From Streptomyces sp. TS71-3 (GTDB lineage: Bacteria > Actinomycetota > Actinomycetes > Streptomycetales > Streptomycetaceae): a DNA stretch of 64,000 nucleotides. How positions within the stretch are numbered: the stretch's first letter is position 1; every line of letters begins with the position of its first letter. Both the position numbers and the translations under genes were made by a program. Under the pieces are notes generated by a model. The model ran no database searches. It saw only the letters and a program-made list of their open reading frames with translations, and had not been told where the DNA came from. The stretch covers positions 1,364,001 to 1,428,000 of the forward strand of contig NZ_BNEL01000001.1 of NCBI RefSeq assembly GCF_018327685.1, read 5' to 3'. Below are positions 34,465-42,616 of this stretch, one piece after another.

Positions 34465-34514
34465 GGCCTTGCCCCTTCTTGCAGCCTCGTCACTGCCAGT
34501 ATGGGGCAAGGCCG
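34464..34514. promoter_or_regulatory. 12-bp inverted repeat overlapping the HTH gene start
   Basis: CGGCCTTGCCCC (34464-34475) and GGGGCAAGGCCG (34503-34514) are exact reverse complements with a 27-bp spacer. One arm covers the start codon and ribosome binding site of the HTH gene. The pair lies between that gene and the divergent flavoprotein gene, so it may be the operator for both. A hairpin in the mRNA leader is the alternative. Confidence 0.65.
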
Positions 34515-34689
34515 TTTTTGGTGAGGCCCGGTCGGGAAACGCGAAAGTCCCCCTCGCGCCCGAAGACGGAACGGGTCCACAGGGCCGTGGGCGCTGCCTG
34601 CATTGCGGTTCCAGGTGGCGCAGCCTATGGCTGACCCCCATGCCCAGCGCAGCCTTGCGCCGTCTGGCCGGGGACTGTGGACTCACCGC

Positions 34690-35217
34690 ATGAGCACCTT
34701 GTATCTGATCGCCTGCGCGGCCGGCCCGGCGCAGCATGTCGACGAAGGCGTCCGCCACGCGCAGGACCGGGGCTGGGACGTCTGTCTCGTCCTCACGCCG
34801 TCCGCGGCGCGCTGGTGGCAGCCGCGGATGGGGGAGCTGGAGGAGTTGACCGGGCATCCGGTGCGGTCGCAGTACAAGTTGCCGTGGGAGAGCGACGTGC
34901 TGCCGAAGGCGGACGTGATGCTTGTCGCGCCGCTGTCGGCGACGAGTCTGAACAAGTGGGGCGCCGGCATCGCGGACACCCTTGCGCTGGGTCTCGTGAC
35001 CGAAGGCGTGCACATGGGCGTGCCGGTGATCGCCATGCCCTACTTCAACCGTGCGCAGGGCGCCCAACCGTCGATCGCCCGGAGCGTCGCCGACCTGCGG
35101 TCCCAGGGGGTGCGCTACCTCGATGGCGCCGACGGCTACGAGCCGCACCCGCCGAAGCACGGAGACCCGTCCGCGTTCCCGTGGGCACGGGCGCTCGACG
35201 CCGTCGACGTCGCCTGA
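34690..35217 (+). CDS. Flavoprotein (HFCD/DfpA-like)
   Basis: A 175-residue single-domain flavoprotein of the homo-oligomeric flavin-containing Cys decarboxylase fold. TLYLIACAAGPAQHVDEGVR forms the first strand and FMN loop, LVAPLSATSLNKWGAGIADT is the conserved PxSANT-like region (here PLSATSLNKWGAGI), and VPVIAMPYFNRAQGAQPSI corresponds to the substrate clamp. The family includes phosphopantothenoylcysteine and lantibiotic Cys decarboxylases; single-domain versions near XRE regulators are frequent in Streptomyces and of unknown substrate. It diverges from the XRE gene across the 12-bp inverted repeat. Confidence 0.85.
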   Translation: MSTLYLIACAAGPAQHVDEGVRHAQDRGWDVCLVLTPSAARWWQPRMGELEELTGHPVRSQYKLPWESDVLPKADVMLVAPLSATSLNKWGAGIADTLALGLVTEGVHMGVPVIAMPYFNRAQGAQPSIARSVADLRSQGVRYLDGADGYEPHPPKHGDPSAFPWARALDAVDVA

Positions 35218-35545
35218 AGCGCGGGGGACGCCGTCAGGGTGCCGGGACCTGTCCCGGGCCGAGGCGGCTGCCCTCGCCGCCCGCCGGCAGCTCCCGGGCA
35301 CACCCGCCCCCAAGCGCACCCGCCACCCCGGGGGCACCCGCCCCCAATACTCCACCCCGGCCCACTCACCCACCCCGCCCCCGCCCCCGCGGCCTGTTGT
35401 CAGGTCAACCCAGCACGCGTCTCTTCGCGAGTTCGCGCGCTCGTTACCCGGCGGGGCCCGGCACCACACCTGTCCTCCCAAGCCTGGGGTGCACGCAGGC
35501 AGGAACACGGCCGGGTTGCAACCGGGTAGCACAGAAGGACCATCC
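35218..35545 (+). promoter_or_regulatory. phnD upstream region
   Basis: 328 bases without a gene; the first 180 are cytosine-rich and repetitive. GGTTGCAACC (35514-35523) is a 10-bp palindrome 23 bases before ATG 35546. AGAAGGAC at about 35532 is the ribosome binding site. A GTTG-N6-CAAC repeat is at about 35397-35410. I did not find a convincing PHO box. Confidence 0.45.
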
Positions 35546-36514
35546 ATGAACGGTATACGACGTATGCGACGGATACCCGTCATGTTCTCCGTCGCCCTCC
35601 TCCCGCTGGCCCTTGCCGCGTGTGGGAGCAGCGCCGCCACGGACGGCAGCGGGAGCGGATCGGGCGGCCAGTCCTCGGGGCGGAACCCCGACGTGCTGAC
35701 CGTGGCCCAGATCCCCTCGGAGAACTCCACGACTCTGAAGGAAGCCCGCGAGCCGCTGACCAAGCTGCTGGAGAAGCAGACCGGCAAGAAGATCGCCTTC
35801 CAGAACGCGACGAGCTACGCCGCCGTCATCGAGGCCATGCGCGCCAAGAAGGCGGACATCGGCTTCTTCGGGCCCGACTCGTACGTCACCGCCAAGGACA
35901 CCGGCGTCAACCTCGACGTCATGGCGGCGTCCGTCGACACCAAGAACGGCAGCGCCACCTACCAGTCGTACGCCATCGTCAAGGCGGACTCGCCCGTCAA
36001 GAGCCTGAAGGACTACCGCGGCAAGAAGGTCTGCTTCGTCGACCCGAACTCGACCTCCGGCTACCTCTACCCGCAGGCGGGCCTCGCGGACGCCGGGATC
36101 GACACCGGCAAGGACATCAAGACCGTGATGGCCGGCGGCCACGACGCCTCCGTGCTCGCGGTCATGAACGGGCAGTGCGACGCGGGCTTCGCCGACGACT
36201 CCATGATCAACGAGACGCTGCCCCAGGCGGGCAAGCTGAAGAAGAGCGACTACCGGATCGTGTGGAAGTCGAAGGAGATCCCCGACTCTCCCGCAGCGGT
36301 CGCGGGCGACCTCGACCCCGCGCTGAAGCAGAAGATCGTCGACACCTTCGACACCAAGGCCAACACCGACTACATGGTCGCCCACGGCTTCTGCGCCAAG
36401 GCGTCGGACTGCCTCAACGGCGGCTCCTGGGGCTACAAGAAGGTCACCGACGCCCTGTACGCGAGCGTGCGCAAGGTCTGTGACATCACCAAGAAGTGCA
36501 CGAGCGCCCACTGA
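35546..36514 (+). CDS. phnD: Phosphonate ABC transporter substrate-binding lipoprotein PhnD
   Basis: A 322-residue lipoprotein with the signal VMFSVALLPLALAACGSS, lipid-modified at the Cys. The phosphonate-binding family pattern is present: PDVLTVAQIPSENSTTLKEA, GKKIAFQNATSYAAVIEAMR and the KKADIGFFGPDSYVTA segment. VCFVDPNSTSGYLYPQAGLA gives the Ser-Thr-Ser backbone loop that holds the phosphonate. It delivers phosphonates to the PhnC/PhnE importer encoded next; stop and start overlap (TGATG). A serine/glycine-rich linker (DGSGSGSGGQSS) tethers the domain to the membrane anchor. Phosphite or phosphate ester specificity cannot be excluded, but the adjoining C-P lyase operon supports phosphonates. 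Confidence 0.93.
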   Translation: MNGIRRMRRIPVMFSVALLPLALAACGSSAATDGSGSGSGGQSSGRNPDVLTVAQIPSENSTTLKEAREPLTKLLEKQTGKKIAFQNATSYAAVIEAMRAKKADIGFFGPDSYVTAKDTGVNLDVMAASVDTKNGSATYQSYAIVKADSPVKSLKDYRGKKVCFVDPNSTSGYLYPQAGLADAGIDTGKDIKTVMAGGHDASVLAVMNGQCDAGFADDSMINETLPQAGKLKKSDYRIVWKSKEIPDSPAAVAGDLDPALKQKIVDTFDTKANTDYMVAHGFCAKASDCLNGGSWGYKKVTDALYASVRKVCDITKKCTSAH

Positions 36515-37473
36515 TGGCCTCGCCGACCGTACGCAGGCCGTCCCGGGAGCTTTCGACGGGCACGGGGGTCCCCGGTGAGTCCGCAGGAGTTCCCGGTGAG
36601 TCCGCAGGAACCCCCGGTGGGGCCGGAGGTGCCCTCGGTGAGTCCGGAGGGACCCCCGGTGAGCCCTCCGGGGTTCCCGAGGACGACGTCGTCGTCCGCC
36701 TGGAGGGCCTGACCAAGCGCTTCCCCTCCGGCGACGGGACCGTCACCGCGCTCGACGGCGTGGGCTTCGAGGTCCGTGCGGGTGAGGTCGTGGCGCTCCT
36801 CGGCCTCTCCGGGTCCGGCAAGTCCACCCTCCTCCAGCACATCGACGGCCTCCAGGCGCCCACCTCCGGCGGGGGCACCGTGCTCGGCACGCGGATCGAC
36901 TCCGCCTCGGGCACCCAGCTGCGCGCGCTGCGCCGCCGTATCGGCTTCGTGTTCCAGCAGTTCCACCTGGTGGGCCGGCTGAGCGTGCTGGAGAACGTGT
37001 GCACCGGCGCGCTGGGCCGGCTGCGCGGGCCGCGCGTGGGGCTCGTGACGTACCCGCGCCGGGTCCGGGAGCAGGCCCTCGACCTGCTGGACGGGGTCGG
37101 CCTCGGCGACCTGGCGTTCCAGCGTGCCGACACCCTCTCCGGCGGCCAGCAGCAGCGCGTGGCGGTGGCGCGGGCGCTGATGCAGGAGCCGAGCATGCTG
37201 CTGGCCGACGAGCCGGTCGCGTCGCTCGACCCCGAGTCGGCCGGGCAGATCATGCGGCTGCTGCGGCAGGTCGGCACCGCACGGCGCCTGACCGTGCTGT
37301 GCAGCCTGCACCAGGTGGACCTGGCACTGGGCTGGGCGGACCGCGTCATCGGCCTGCGGGCCGGGCGCGTGGTGCTCGACCTCCCCACGGAGGGCATCAG
37401 CCGCGACGAGGTGATGCGGCTGTACTCGGCCGTGGGCCAGGAGCCGGCCCCCGCGCTGATGGAGGCCGGGTGA
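36514..37473 (+). CDS. phnC: Phosphonate ABC transporter ATPase PhnC
   Basis: A 319-residue ATPase. Walker A is LLGLSGSGKSTLLQ, the Q-loop VFQQFHLV, the signature LSGGQQQRVAVARAL and Walker B MLLADEPVASLDPE. The switch histidine is in LCSLHQVDLALGW. All match PhnC, about 250 aa in the family. The extra length is an N-terminal tail (residues 8-55) made of Gly-Glu/Pro/Ser-rich copies of a GVPGESAG-type unit, encoded by degenerate tandem DNA repeats at about 36560-36680. ATG 36514 overlaps the phnD stop. It energises the PhnE permease. Confidence 0.93.
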   Translation: MASPTVRRPSRELSTGTGVPGESAGVPGESAGTPGGAGGALGESGGTPGEPSGVPEDDVVVRLEGLTKRFPSGDGTVTALDGVGFEVRAGEVVALLGLSGSGKSTLLQHIDGLQAPTSGGGTVLGTRIDSASGTQLRALRRRIGFVFQQFHLVGRLSVLENVCTGALGRLRGPRVGLVTYPRRVREQALDLLDGVGLGDLAFQRADTLSGGQQQRVAVARALMQEPSMLLADEPVASLDPESAGQIMRLLRQVGTARRLTVLCSLHQVDLALGWADRVIGLRAGRVVLDLPTEGISRDEVMRLYSAVGQEPAPALMEAG

Positions 37474-39311
37474 GTACGGGGACGACGGCGTCCGGCGTGC
37501 CGGAGACCGACACCACGGTGATGTCCGGGGCCGGTGGCCCTCGCATCTGGGGCCGCACCCTGGCCAGGCCCCGGCCGACGGGCATCGCCGCCGGTGCCGT
37601 CCTGCTGCTCACGCTCGTCTGCGGCGTCTGGGCCTTCGTCGCGGTGAAGATCAACGTCGCCACGATGGTGGACAGCGCGGGCAACGCCGCGAACTTCGTC
37701 TCCCGCATGGTGCCGCTGGACTTCCCGGCGCCCGGCGAGCTGTTCGAGCTGTGCTGGCAGACCCTGGCGATCGTGATCTGCGCGACCGTCCTGTCGGTCG
37801 TCATCAGCCTTCCGCTGGCCCTGCTGGCCGCCCACAACACCACCCCCTTCGGCGGGGCCCGGATCGGCTCGCGGGCGCTGATCGTGCTCACCCGCGCGAT
37901 TCCGGACGTGGTCTTCGCGGTGGCCGGCTTCCGGCTGTTCGGCCTCGGCGGGCTCACCGGTGTCGTCGCGATGGGCCTGCACTCGGTGGGCATGGTCGGC
38001 AAGCTGTACGCGGACGCCGTCGAGGACATCGACGAGGGGCCGCGGCGGGCGATCCGGGCGACCGGCGCCTCCCGCCTCCAGGAGATCGTCTCCGGGGTGC
38101 TCCCGCAGGTCCTGCCCTCGCTCGTGGCGACCGCGCTGCACCGCCTGGACATCAACCTGCGCGTCTCGGTCGTCCTCGGCTTCGTCGGCGTGAACGGCCT
38201 CGGCTACGCGCTCTCCATCTCCATCGGCCAGCTCGACTACCGGCGGGCGATGGCACTGGCCCTCGTGCTGCTCCTGCTCTGCTTCGCCGTCGAGTCCCTC
38301 TCCGGCGCCATCCGCCGGACGCTGCTGCGCGATGCGGGCGGACGCGTGCGGACACCGCTCGCCGTCCGGCTGGGCCGCGCCGTCCTGGGGCGTTCCGCAC
38401 CGGGGCGTTCCGGACCGGGGCGTTCCGGACCGGCCCGCTCCGGCGACCGGCCCGGCGCCGCACCGGCCCTCGTACCGGACACCGCGACCGCCGCCCGTGC
38501 CCCGGCGCCCGCCAAGAGCGCCGGCCGGCGCAGGATCAGCCCCCGCTGGGGCACCCGGCGCATCCGCCGGACGGTGTGGGCGGCGCTCACCGCGGCGCTC
38601 GTCCTCGGCTCCGTGCCGGGCGCGGGCATCTCCTGGGGCCAGATCGTCGACGGTGTGCGGCAGCTGCCCGAGACCGTCGGGGACTTCCTGCCGCCCTCGG
38701 GCGGCGGCATCTGGGACACCCTGCTGGACGACCTGTGGGTGACGCTGGAGATCTCCCTCGCCGGCACGCTCATCGGGGTCGTGCTGGCCCTGCCGCTCGG
38801 CGCGCTGGCGGCACGCAACGTGGCGCCGTCGCCCGCGGTGGCACGGGTCTTCCGGACCGTCGTCCTGTTCATCAGGGCCATTCCGGAACTGATCCTCGCG
38901 ATCGTCTTCGTGGTGGTCACGGGGCTCGGCGCGGTCGCGGGCTCGCTCGCGCTCGGGGTCGGCTCCGTCGGGCTGCTCAGCAAGCTCGTGGCCGACTCCC
39001 TGGAGGAGATCGACCCGGGCCCCGTCCAGGCGGTGCGGGCGAGCGGGGCGTCGCGGTGGCAGCTCTTCTTCGCGGCGATCCTGCCGCGGGCGTGGCCGAC
39101 GCTCATCGGGCACCTGCTCTACCAGCTCGACGTCAACATCCGCTCGGCCACCCTGCTCGGCATCGTCGGCGCGGGCGGCATCGGCTACGACATGCTGAAC
39201 GCTGAACGGGTGCTCCAGTTCCCAGTGGTCACCACCATCGTGCTGATGATGCTGGCGGCCGTCTTCCTGGTGGAGGGGCTCGCCCTGTGGCTGCGCAAGG
39301 TGTTCGCCTGA
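37470..39311 (+). CDS. phnE: Phosphonate ABC transporter permease PhnE, fused double permease
   Basis: A 613-residue protein made of two complete PhnE-type membrane domains (about residues 30-285 and 350-613). Each has an EAA-type loop: DIDEGPRRAIRATGASRLQE in the first and EIDPGPVQAVRASGASRWQL in the second. Each ends with the pattern RVSVVLGFVGVNGLGY or RSATLLGIVGAGGIGY. Most species encode PhnE as one domain that dimerises or as separate phnE1/phnE2 genes. Here both halves are joined by a basic, repeat-derived linker (GRSAPGRSGPGRSGPARSG, about 305-325). GTG 37470 overlaps the phnC stop. A hairpin follows the stop. Confidence 0.92.
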   Translation: MSTGTTASGVPETDTTVMSGAGGPRIWGRTLARPRPTGIAAGAVLLLTLVCGVWAFVAVKINVATMVDSAGNAANFVSRMVPLDFPAPGELFELCWQTLAIVICATVLSVVISLPLALLAAHNTTPFGGARIGSRALIVLTRAIPDVVFAVAGFRLFGLGGLTGVVAMGLHSVGMVGKLYADAVEDIDEGPRRAIRATGASRLQEIVSGVLPQVLPSLVATALHRLDINLRVSVVLGFVGVNGLGYALSISIGQLDYRRAMALALVLLLLCFAVESLSGAIRRTLLRDAGGRVRTPLAVRLGRAVLGRSAPGRSGPGRSGPARSGDRPGAAPALVPDTATAARAPAPAKSAGRRRISPRWGTRRIRRTVWAALTAALVLGSVPGAGISWGQIVDGVRQLPETVGDFLPPSGGGIWDTLLDDLWVTLEISLAGTLIGVVLALPLGALAARNVAPSPAVARVFRTVVLFIRAIPELILAIVFVVVTGLGAVAGSLALGVGSVGLLSKLVADSLEEIDPGPVQAVRASGASRWQLFFAAILPRAWPTLIGHLLYQLDVNIRSATLLGIVGAGGIGYDMLNAERVLQFPVVTTIVLMMLAAVFLVEGLALWLRKVFA

Positions 39312-39330
39312 GGCACTGACGTGTCTCCGT

Positions 39331-39371
39331 CGGGGGCCCGGGACGGTCGCCCACTCCCAGCCGGGCCCCCG
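39331..39371 (+). terminator. Terminator after phnDCE
   Basis: CGGGGGCCCGG (39331-39341) and CCGGGCCCCCG (39361-39371) form perfect 11-bp arms, 20 bases after the phnE stop. It separates the transport operon from the phnF-M operon. Confidence 0.7.
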
Positions 39372-39422
39372 TCCGTCGCCCACCGTCCCCGGTCCGCTGC
39401 GGGACGTGCGCAGTACGCGACA

Positions 39423-39438
39423 ACTGTTCCTACTGTTC
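39423..39438 (+). promoter_or_regulatory. ACTGTTC direct repeats upstream of phnF
   Basis: ACTGTTC occurs at 39423-39429 and 39432-39438, a 9-bp period. TTGACA (about 39458-39463) downstream could be the -35 box. They lie 70-85 bases before GTG 39508 and are candidate operator sites for the GntR regulator. Confidence 0.4.
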
Positions 39439-39507
39439 ACCGAGCACAGTCGCGCTGTTGACAGAGCCGCGCTGGCCCGGACAGGTGGCCCGCGCAGGCT
39501 TCCTGTC

Positions 39508-40224
39508 GTGCGCAACAAGAGCCGGTACGTCGAGATAGCCAACGTCATCGCGGCGGAGATCGCGGACCTCCCGGCGGGCAGCAAGGTGTCCAGCGAGCAC
39601 GAGATCGCCGGGCGCTTCGGTGTCAGCCGGGCCGCGGCCCGGGCGTCGTTGCAGGAACTGGAGAACAGGCTGCTGGTGCGGCGGGTGCGCGGTGCGGGCA
39701 CCTTCGTCAACCGCCGCATCGACTACGTGCTGTCCCAGTACAAGGCGCCGTCGCTGCACGAGACGGTCCGCGAGGCGGGCAGCACGGCCCGCACCGTCGT
39801 CCGGGACATCCAGCTGCTGCCCCTGCCGGCGGTGGAGGCCGGGCTGCTGGAACGCCCCGAGGGCGCGCCCGCGCACCTGCTGGTGCGGCAGTCCTTCATC
39901 GACGGGCTGCTCAGCGGCTGGGCGCACATCTGGGTCCCGGTGGACGTCCTGCCCGAGATGAGCGCGGCGGTCCACGCGGTGGAGTCGCTGCACGCGATCC
40001 TGCGCCAGATGAGCGCGGTGGAACCGACCCGCGCCTGGTGCCGGGTCAGCTACGCGCAGCCGGGACCGGAGATCGCCGGGCACCTGGAGATCGAGCCGGG
40101 CCGCCCGGTCTGGCTCATCGAGAGCCTCAGCCGGGACCAGGGCACCGGCCGGGCGGTGATGTGCAGCAGCACGTGGAGCCGCCCCGACAGCACTCGGATC
40201 ATCGTCGAGATGGACGGGCCATGA
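39508..40224 (+). CDS. phnF: GntR/UTRA-family regulator PhnF-like
   Basis: A 238-residue regulator from GTG 39508, where GntR homology starts; the frame is open to 39406. The winged helix YVEIANVIAAEIADLPAGSK, then VSSEHEIAGRFGVSRAAARA and LVRRVRGAGTFVNRRIDY, occupies residues 5-75. The UTRA effector domain follows: RDIQLLPLPAVEAGLLERP, the HLLVRQSFIDGLLSGWAHIW strands and PGRPVWLIESLSRD. PhnF-type proteins repress phosphonate genes and are common in phn clusters. Here it directly precedes phnG, consistent with autogenous control of the C-P lyase operon. Confidence 0.88.
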   Translation: MRNKSRYVEIANVIAAEIADLPAGSKVSSEHEIAGRFGVSRAAARASLQELENRLLVRRVRGAGTFVNRRIDYVLSQYKAPSLHETVREAGSTARTVVRDIQLLPLPAVEAGLLERPEGAPAHLLVRQSFIDGLLSGWAHIWVPVDVLPEMSAAVHAVESLHAILRQMSAVEPTRAWCRVSYAQPGPEIAGHLEIEPGRPVWLIESLSRDQGTGRAVMCSSTWSRPDSTRIIVEMDGP

Positions 40225-40281
40225 CAACGGCGACGACCGGCTCGTTCCGGCCCGACGCAAAGGAAAAGGAAGGAGAACGGC

Positions 40282-40719
40282 GTGGTGACGCTGACGCGTG
40301 AGCGCCGGTGCGAGCTGCTCGCCGCCGCGGAGCACGAGGAGATCGTCCCGCTCGCCGAACGGCTCGTCGCGGAAGGGGCCGTACCGGGCCCCACGGTGGT
40401 GAGGCCGCCCGAGACGGGAATGGTCGTGCTCCAGGTGCGCGAACCCGTGGAGGAGTCGCGGTTCCACCTGGGCGAGGTGCTGGTCACCGAGTGCGCCGTG
40501 GAGGTCGCCGGGGTCTCCGGCTGGAGCATGCGCGAGGGCGACGACCGGGTGGCGGCGCTCGCCGGCGCGCTGCTCGACGCGGTCGCGGCGGCGGGACTGC
40601 CGGGGACGGCCGAGATCGACGAGCTGTGCGCCCGTGTCGAACGGCGCGCGGCCGAACGCGACGCCGCGGAGTGGGACGCGATCCGCACCACCACCGTCAC
40701 CTTCGAGGAGCTCACGTGA
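40282..40719 (+). CDS. phnG: C-P lyase core subunit PhnG
   Basis: A 145-residue protein matching PhnG (about 150 aa): RERRCELLAAAEHEEIVPLA, the MVVLQVREPVEESRFHLGEV segment, then VTECAVEVAGVSGWSMREGD. AAERDAAEWDAIRTTTVTFE ends it. PhnG forms the PhnG2H2I2J2 core with PhnH, PhnI and PhnJ, and takes part in attaching the phosphonate to the ribose of ATP. GTG 40282 (another GTG follows directly) has AAGGAGAA upstream. The gene overlaps phnH by GTGA. Confidence 0.92.
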   Translation: MVTLTRERRCELLAAAEHEEIVPLAERLVAEGAVPGPTVVRPPETGMVVLQVREPVEESRFHLGEVLVTECAVEVAGVSGWSMREGDDRVAALAGALLDAVAAAGLPGTAEIDELCARVERRAAERDAAEWDAIRTTTVTFEELT

Positions 40720-41528
40720 GCGACACACGGCCGGCCACCATCCCCACGGCGCCCGGCGCCGGCGCCCGGGTGGGCGCGCTGCGCCGCGGCACGCACGACA
40801 CGCAGCGCGACTTCACCACCCTGCTCGACGTGCTGTCGCGGCCCGGCAGGATCGGGCGCCTGGACGTCGCCGACGGCGTCCCCGCCGCGGCGCTCGCGGC
40901 CTGCGGCCTCGTCGACGTCGAGGTGCCGCTGCACGTGCTCGCCGACGGCGGCCAGGACGGCGAGGCATGGCGGAACGCCGTGCACGAGGCCACCAAGGCA
41001 CCGCGTGCGGAACCGGCGCTCGCGCGCACGGTGCTGGCACTGCGCCCGGTCACCGCGGCCGAGATCGCCGCGCTGCCGCGGGGCGACGCGCTCAACCCGG
41101 AGCTGGGTGCCCGGCTGTTCCTGACCGTGGCAGGGCTCTTCGATGCCACGGCGCTCGTACCCGCACCCACGCCTGCACCCGCGCCCACGCTTACGCCCGC
41201 ACCCGCACCCGCACCCGCACCCGCACCCGCACCCGCGCCTGCACCCGCCCCCGGATCCGGCTTCGCGGCCGACGTGCCGCTCGCCGATGGGGAAGGAACG
41301 GTTCTTCGTCTGGAGGGACCCGGCGTGCCGGGGCAGCGGCGCCTCGGTGTCCGCGGCCTGAGCGTCCCGGTCATCGAGGCCATCGCCGCCGCCAACGCCG
41401 GGTTCCCGCTCGGCATCGACACCTTCCTCGTCGCGCCCGGCGGGGCCGTCGCGGGGCTGCCGCGCACCACCCGGATCACCGTCGAGGACGCCCCGGTCGC
41501 CGGGGCCGGCACGGGGACGGGGGTCTAG
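40716..41528 (+). CDS. phnH: C-P lyase core subunit PhnH with Ala-Pro repeat insertion
   Basis: A 270-residue PhnH (E. coli about 194). Family segments: THDTQRDFTTLLDVLSRPGR and HEATKAPRAEPALARTVLAL. RRLGVRGLSVPVIEAIAAAN with FPLGIDTFLVAPGG close the domain. A stretch of alternating Ala-Pro (about residues 148-181) interrupts it between LFDATALV and the FAADVPLADG strand, encoded by tandem CCCGCA-type hexamers at about 41160-41250. Alternating Ala-Pro forms a stiff spacer, so the fold on either side may be preserved as a loop extension. PhnH is the structural partner of PhnG/I/J in the C-P lyase core. Start and stop overlap with phnG. Confidence 0.9.
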   Translation: MSDTRPATIPTAPGAGARVGALRRGTHDTQRDFTTLLDVLSRPGRIGRLDVADGVPAAALAACGLVDVEVPLHVLADGGQDGEAWRNAVHEATKAPRAEPALARTVLALRPVTAAEIAALPRGDALNPELGARLFLTVAGLFDATALVPAPTPAPAPTLTPAPAPAPAPAPAPAPAPAPGSGFAADVPLADGEGTVLRLEGPGVPGQRRLGVRGLSVPVIEAIAAANAGFPLGIDTFLVAPGGAVAGLPRTTRITVEDAPVAGAGTGTGV

Positions 41529-41530
41529 CC

Positions 41531-42616
41531 GTGGGATACGCAGGGGTACGCGGCGGGCAGGAGGCCATCGCCGCCGCGGAACGGCTGGTGCGCGCGGCCC
41601 GGTACGGTGGCCGCAGCGCCTGGCTGGAACTGGACCAGATCACCGGAGGGCTGCCGCTCGCCGTCGACCGGGTGATGGGCGAGGGCGGCCTGTGGGCGCC
41701 CGAGATCACCGCCCGCGCCATCCGGCAGTCGCAGGGCGACCTCCTCGAAGCCGCGCAACTGCTGCGCGCGCACCGCTCGACCATGCCGCGCCTGGGCTAC
41801 AGCCTGCCCGTCCCCATGGACGAGGCCGGGACCACCCGCCGCGTCAGCGCGGCCTACCGCAACCCGCCGGGCGGACAGTTCCTGGGGGCCACGGCGGACT
41901 ACGTTCCGCAGATCCTCGACCTCGGGGACGGGGACGGGGCAGACCTCGCCGGGGACCCCGGCGCCGCGCCCGCCGCGCCCGATCCGGCGGGCACGACCGG
42001 AGCCGCTGGGGCGCCCCCCGGCCTGCTGGCCGAACTGCGCGAGGCCGGGCTCCTCGCCGAGCGGCCCTCCCGCGCCGACGCGGAACCCTTCGACATCACC
42101 AGGACGCCCGCACGCCCCGGCGCCCCCCGCTCCGGTCGCCTGTCGGCGATGGCGCGCGCGGAGACGGGATCCCTGGTCCACCTCTGGTACTCCGTCATCC
42201 GGCGCCCCGAGCACGTCGCGCCCGAGATCCCCGTCGAACTGCGGCGCCGCACCCTGCCCGTCCGGGTCGCCCACCCGTACACCGGGCGCCCGGTCACCGT
42301 GGCCCGCGCCGAGGTGACCGAGGCGCGGACGGTCCGCGGCGCGGGGGTGCCCGGTGAGGACCCCACGCGTTTCGACGTCGGGTACGGGCTCTGCTTCGGC
42401 GCGGTCGAGGCCAAGGCGCTCGCGATGGCGGGACTCGACCTGCTGGTCCACCGGGCCCCCGAGGCCGACCGCCTGGAGCAGAAGGTCCTCACCCACCTCG
42501 ACGGGCCTGAGGCCTCCGGCTTCCTCGAACACCTCAAGCTCCCGCACTACGTCGACTTCCGCTCCGCGCTGGAGCGCCTGAGGGCCGTGCACACGACCGC
42601 CGGAGGCGCCCGATGA
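41531..42616 (+). CDS. phnI: C-P lyase core subunit PhnI (first paralogue)
   Basis: A 361-residue PhnI, the nucleosidase-like subunit that displaces adenine from ATP with the phosphonate to give a 5-triphospho-ribose 1-phosphonate. Conserved segments: GYAGVRGGQEAIAAAERLVR, LELDQITGGLPLAVDRVMGE, HRSTMPRLGYSLPV, RVSAAYRNPPGGQFLGATAD and the late FDVGYGLCFGAVEAKALAMA. HLKLPHYVDFRSALERLRAV ends the domain. GTG 41531 directly follows the phnH stop. A Gly/Ala/Pro-rich loop at about residues 135-165 sits where the second paralogue carries its histidine-rich insert. The next gene is a second phnI. Confidence 0.93.
   Translation: MGYAGVRGGQEAIAAAERLVRAARYGGRSAWLELDQITGGLPLAVDRVMGEGGLWAPEITARAIRQSQGDLLEAAQLLRAHRSTMPRLGYSLPVPMDEAGTTRRVSAAYRNPPGGQFLGATADYVPQILDLGDGDGADLAGDPGAAPAAPDPAGTTGAAGAPPGLLAELREAGLLAERPSRADAEPFDITRTPARPGAPRSGRLSAMARAETGSLVHLWYSVIRRPEHVAPEIPVELRRRTLPVRVAHPYTGRPVTVARAEVTEARTVRGAGVPGEDPTRFDVGYGLCFGAVEAKALAMAGLDLLVHRAPEADRLEQKVLTHLDGPEASGFLEHLKLPHYVDFRSALERLRAVHTTAGGAR

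Noticed and set aside
35397..35545. PHO box upstream of phnD
   Set aside because: Only loose resemblance to GTTCA-type direct repeats; no pair at 11-bp spacing was found.
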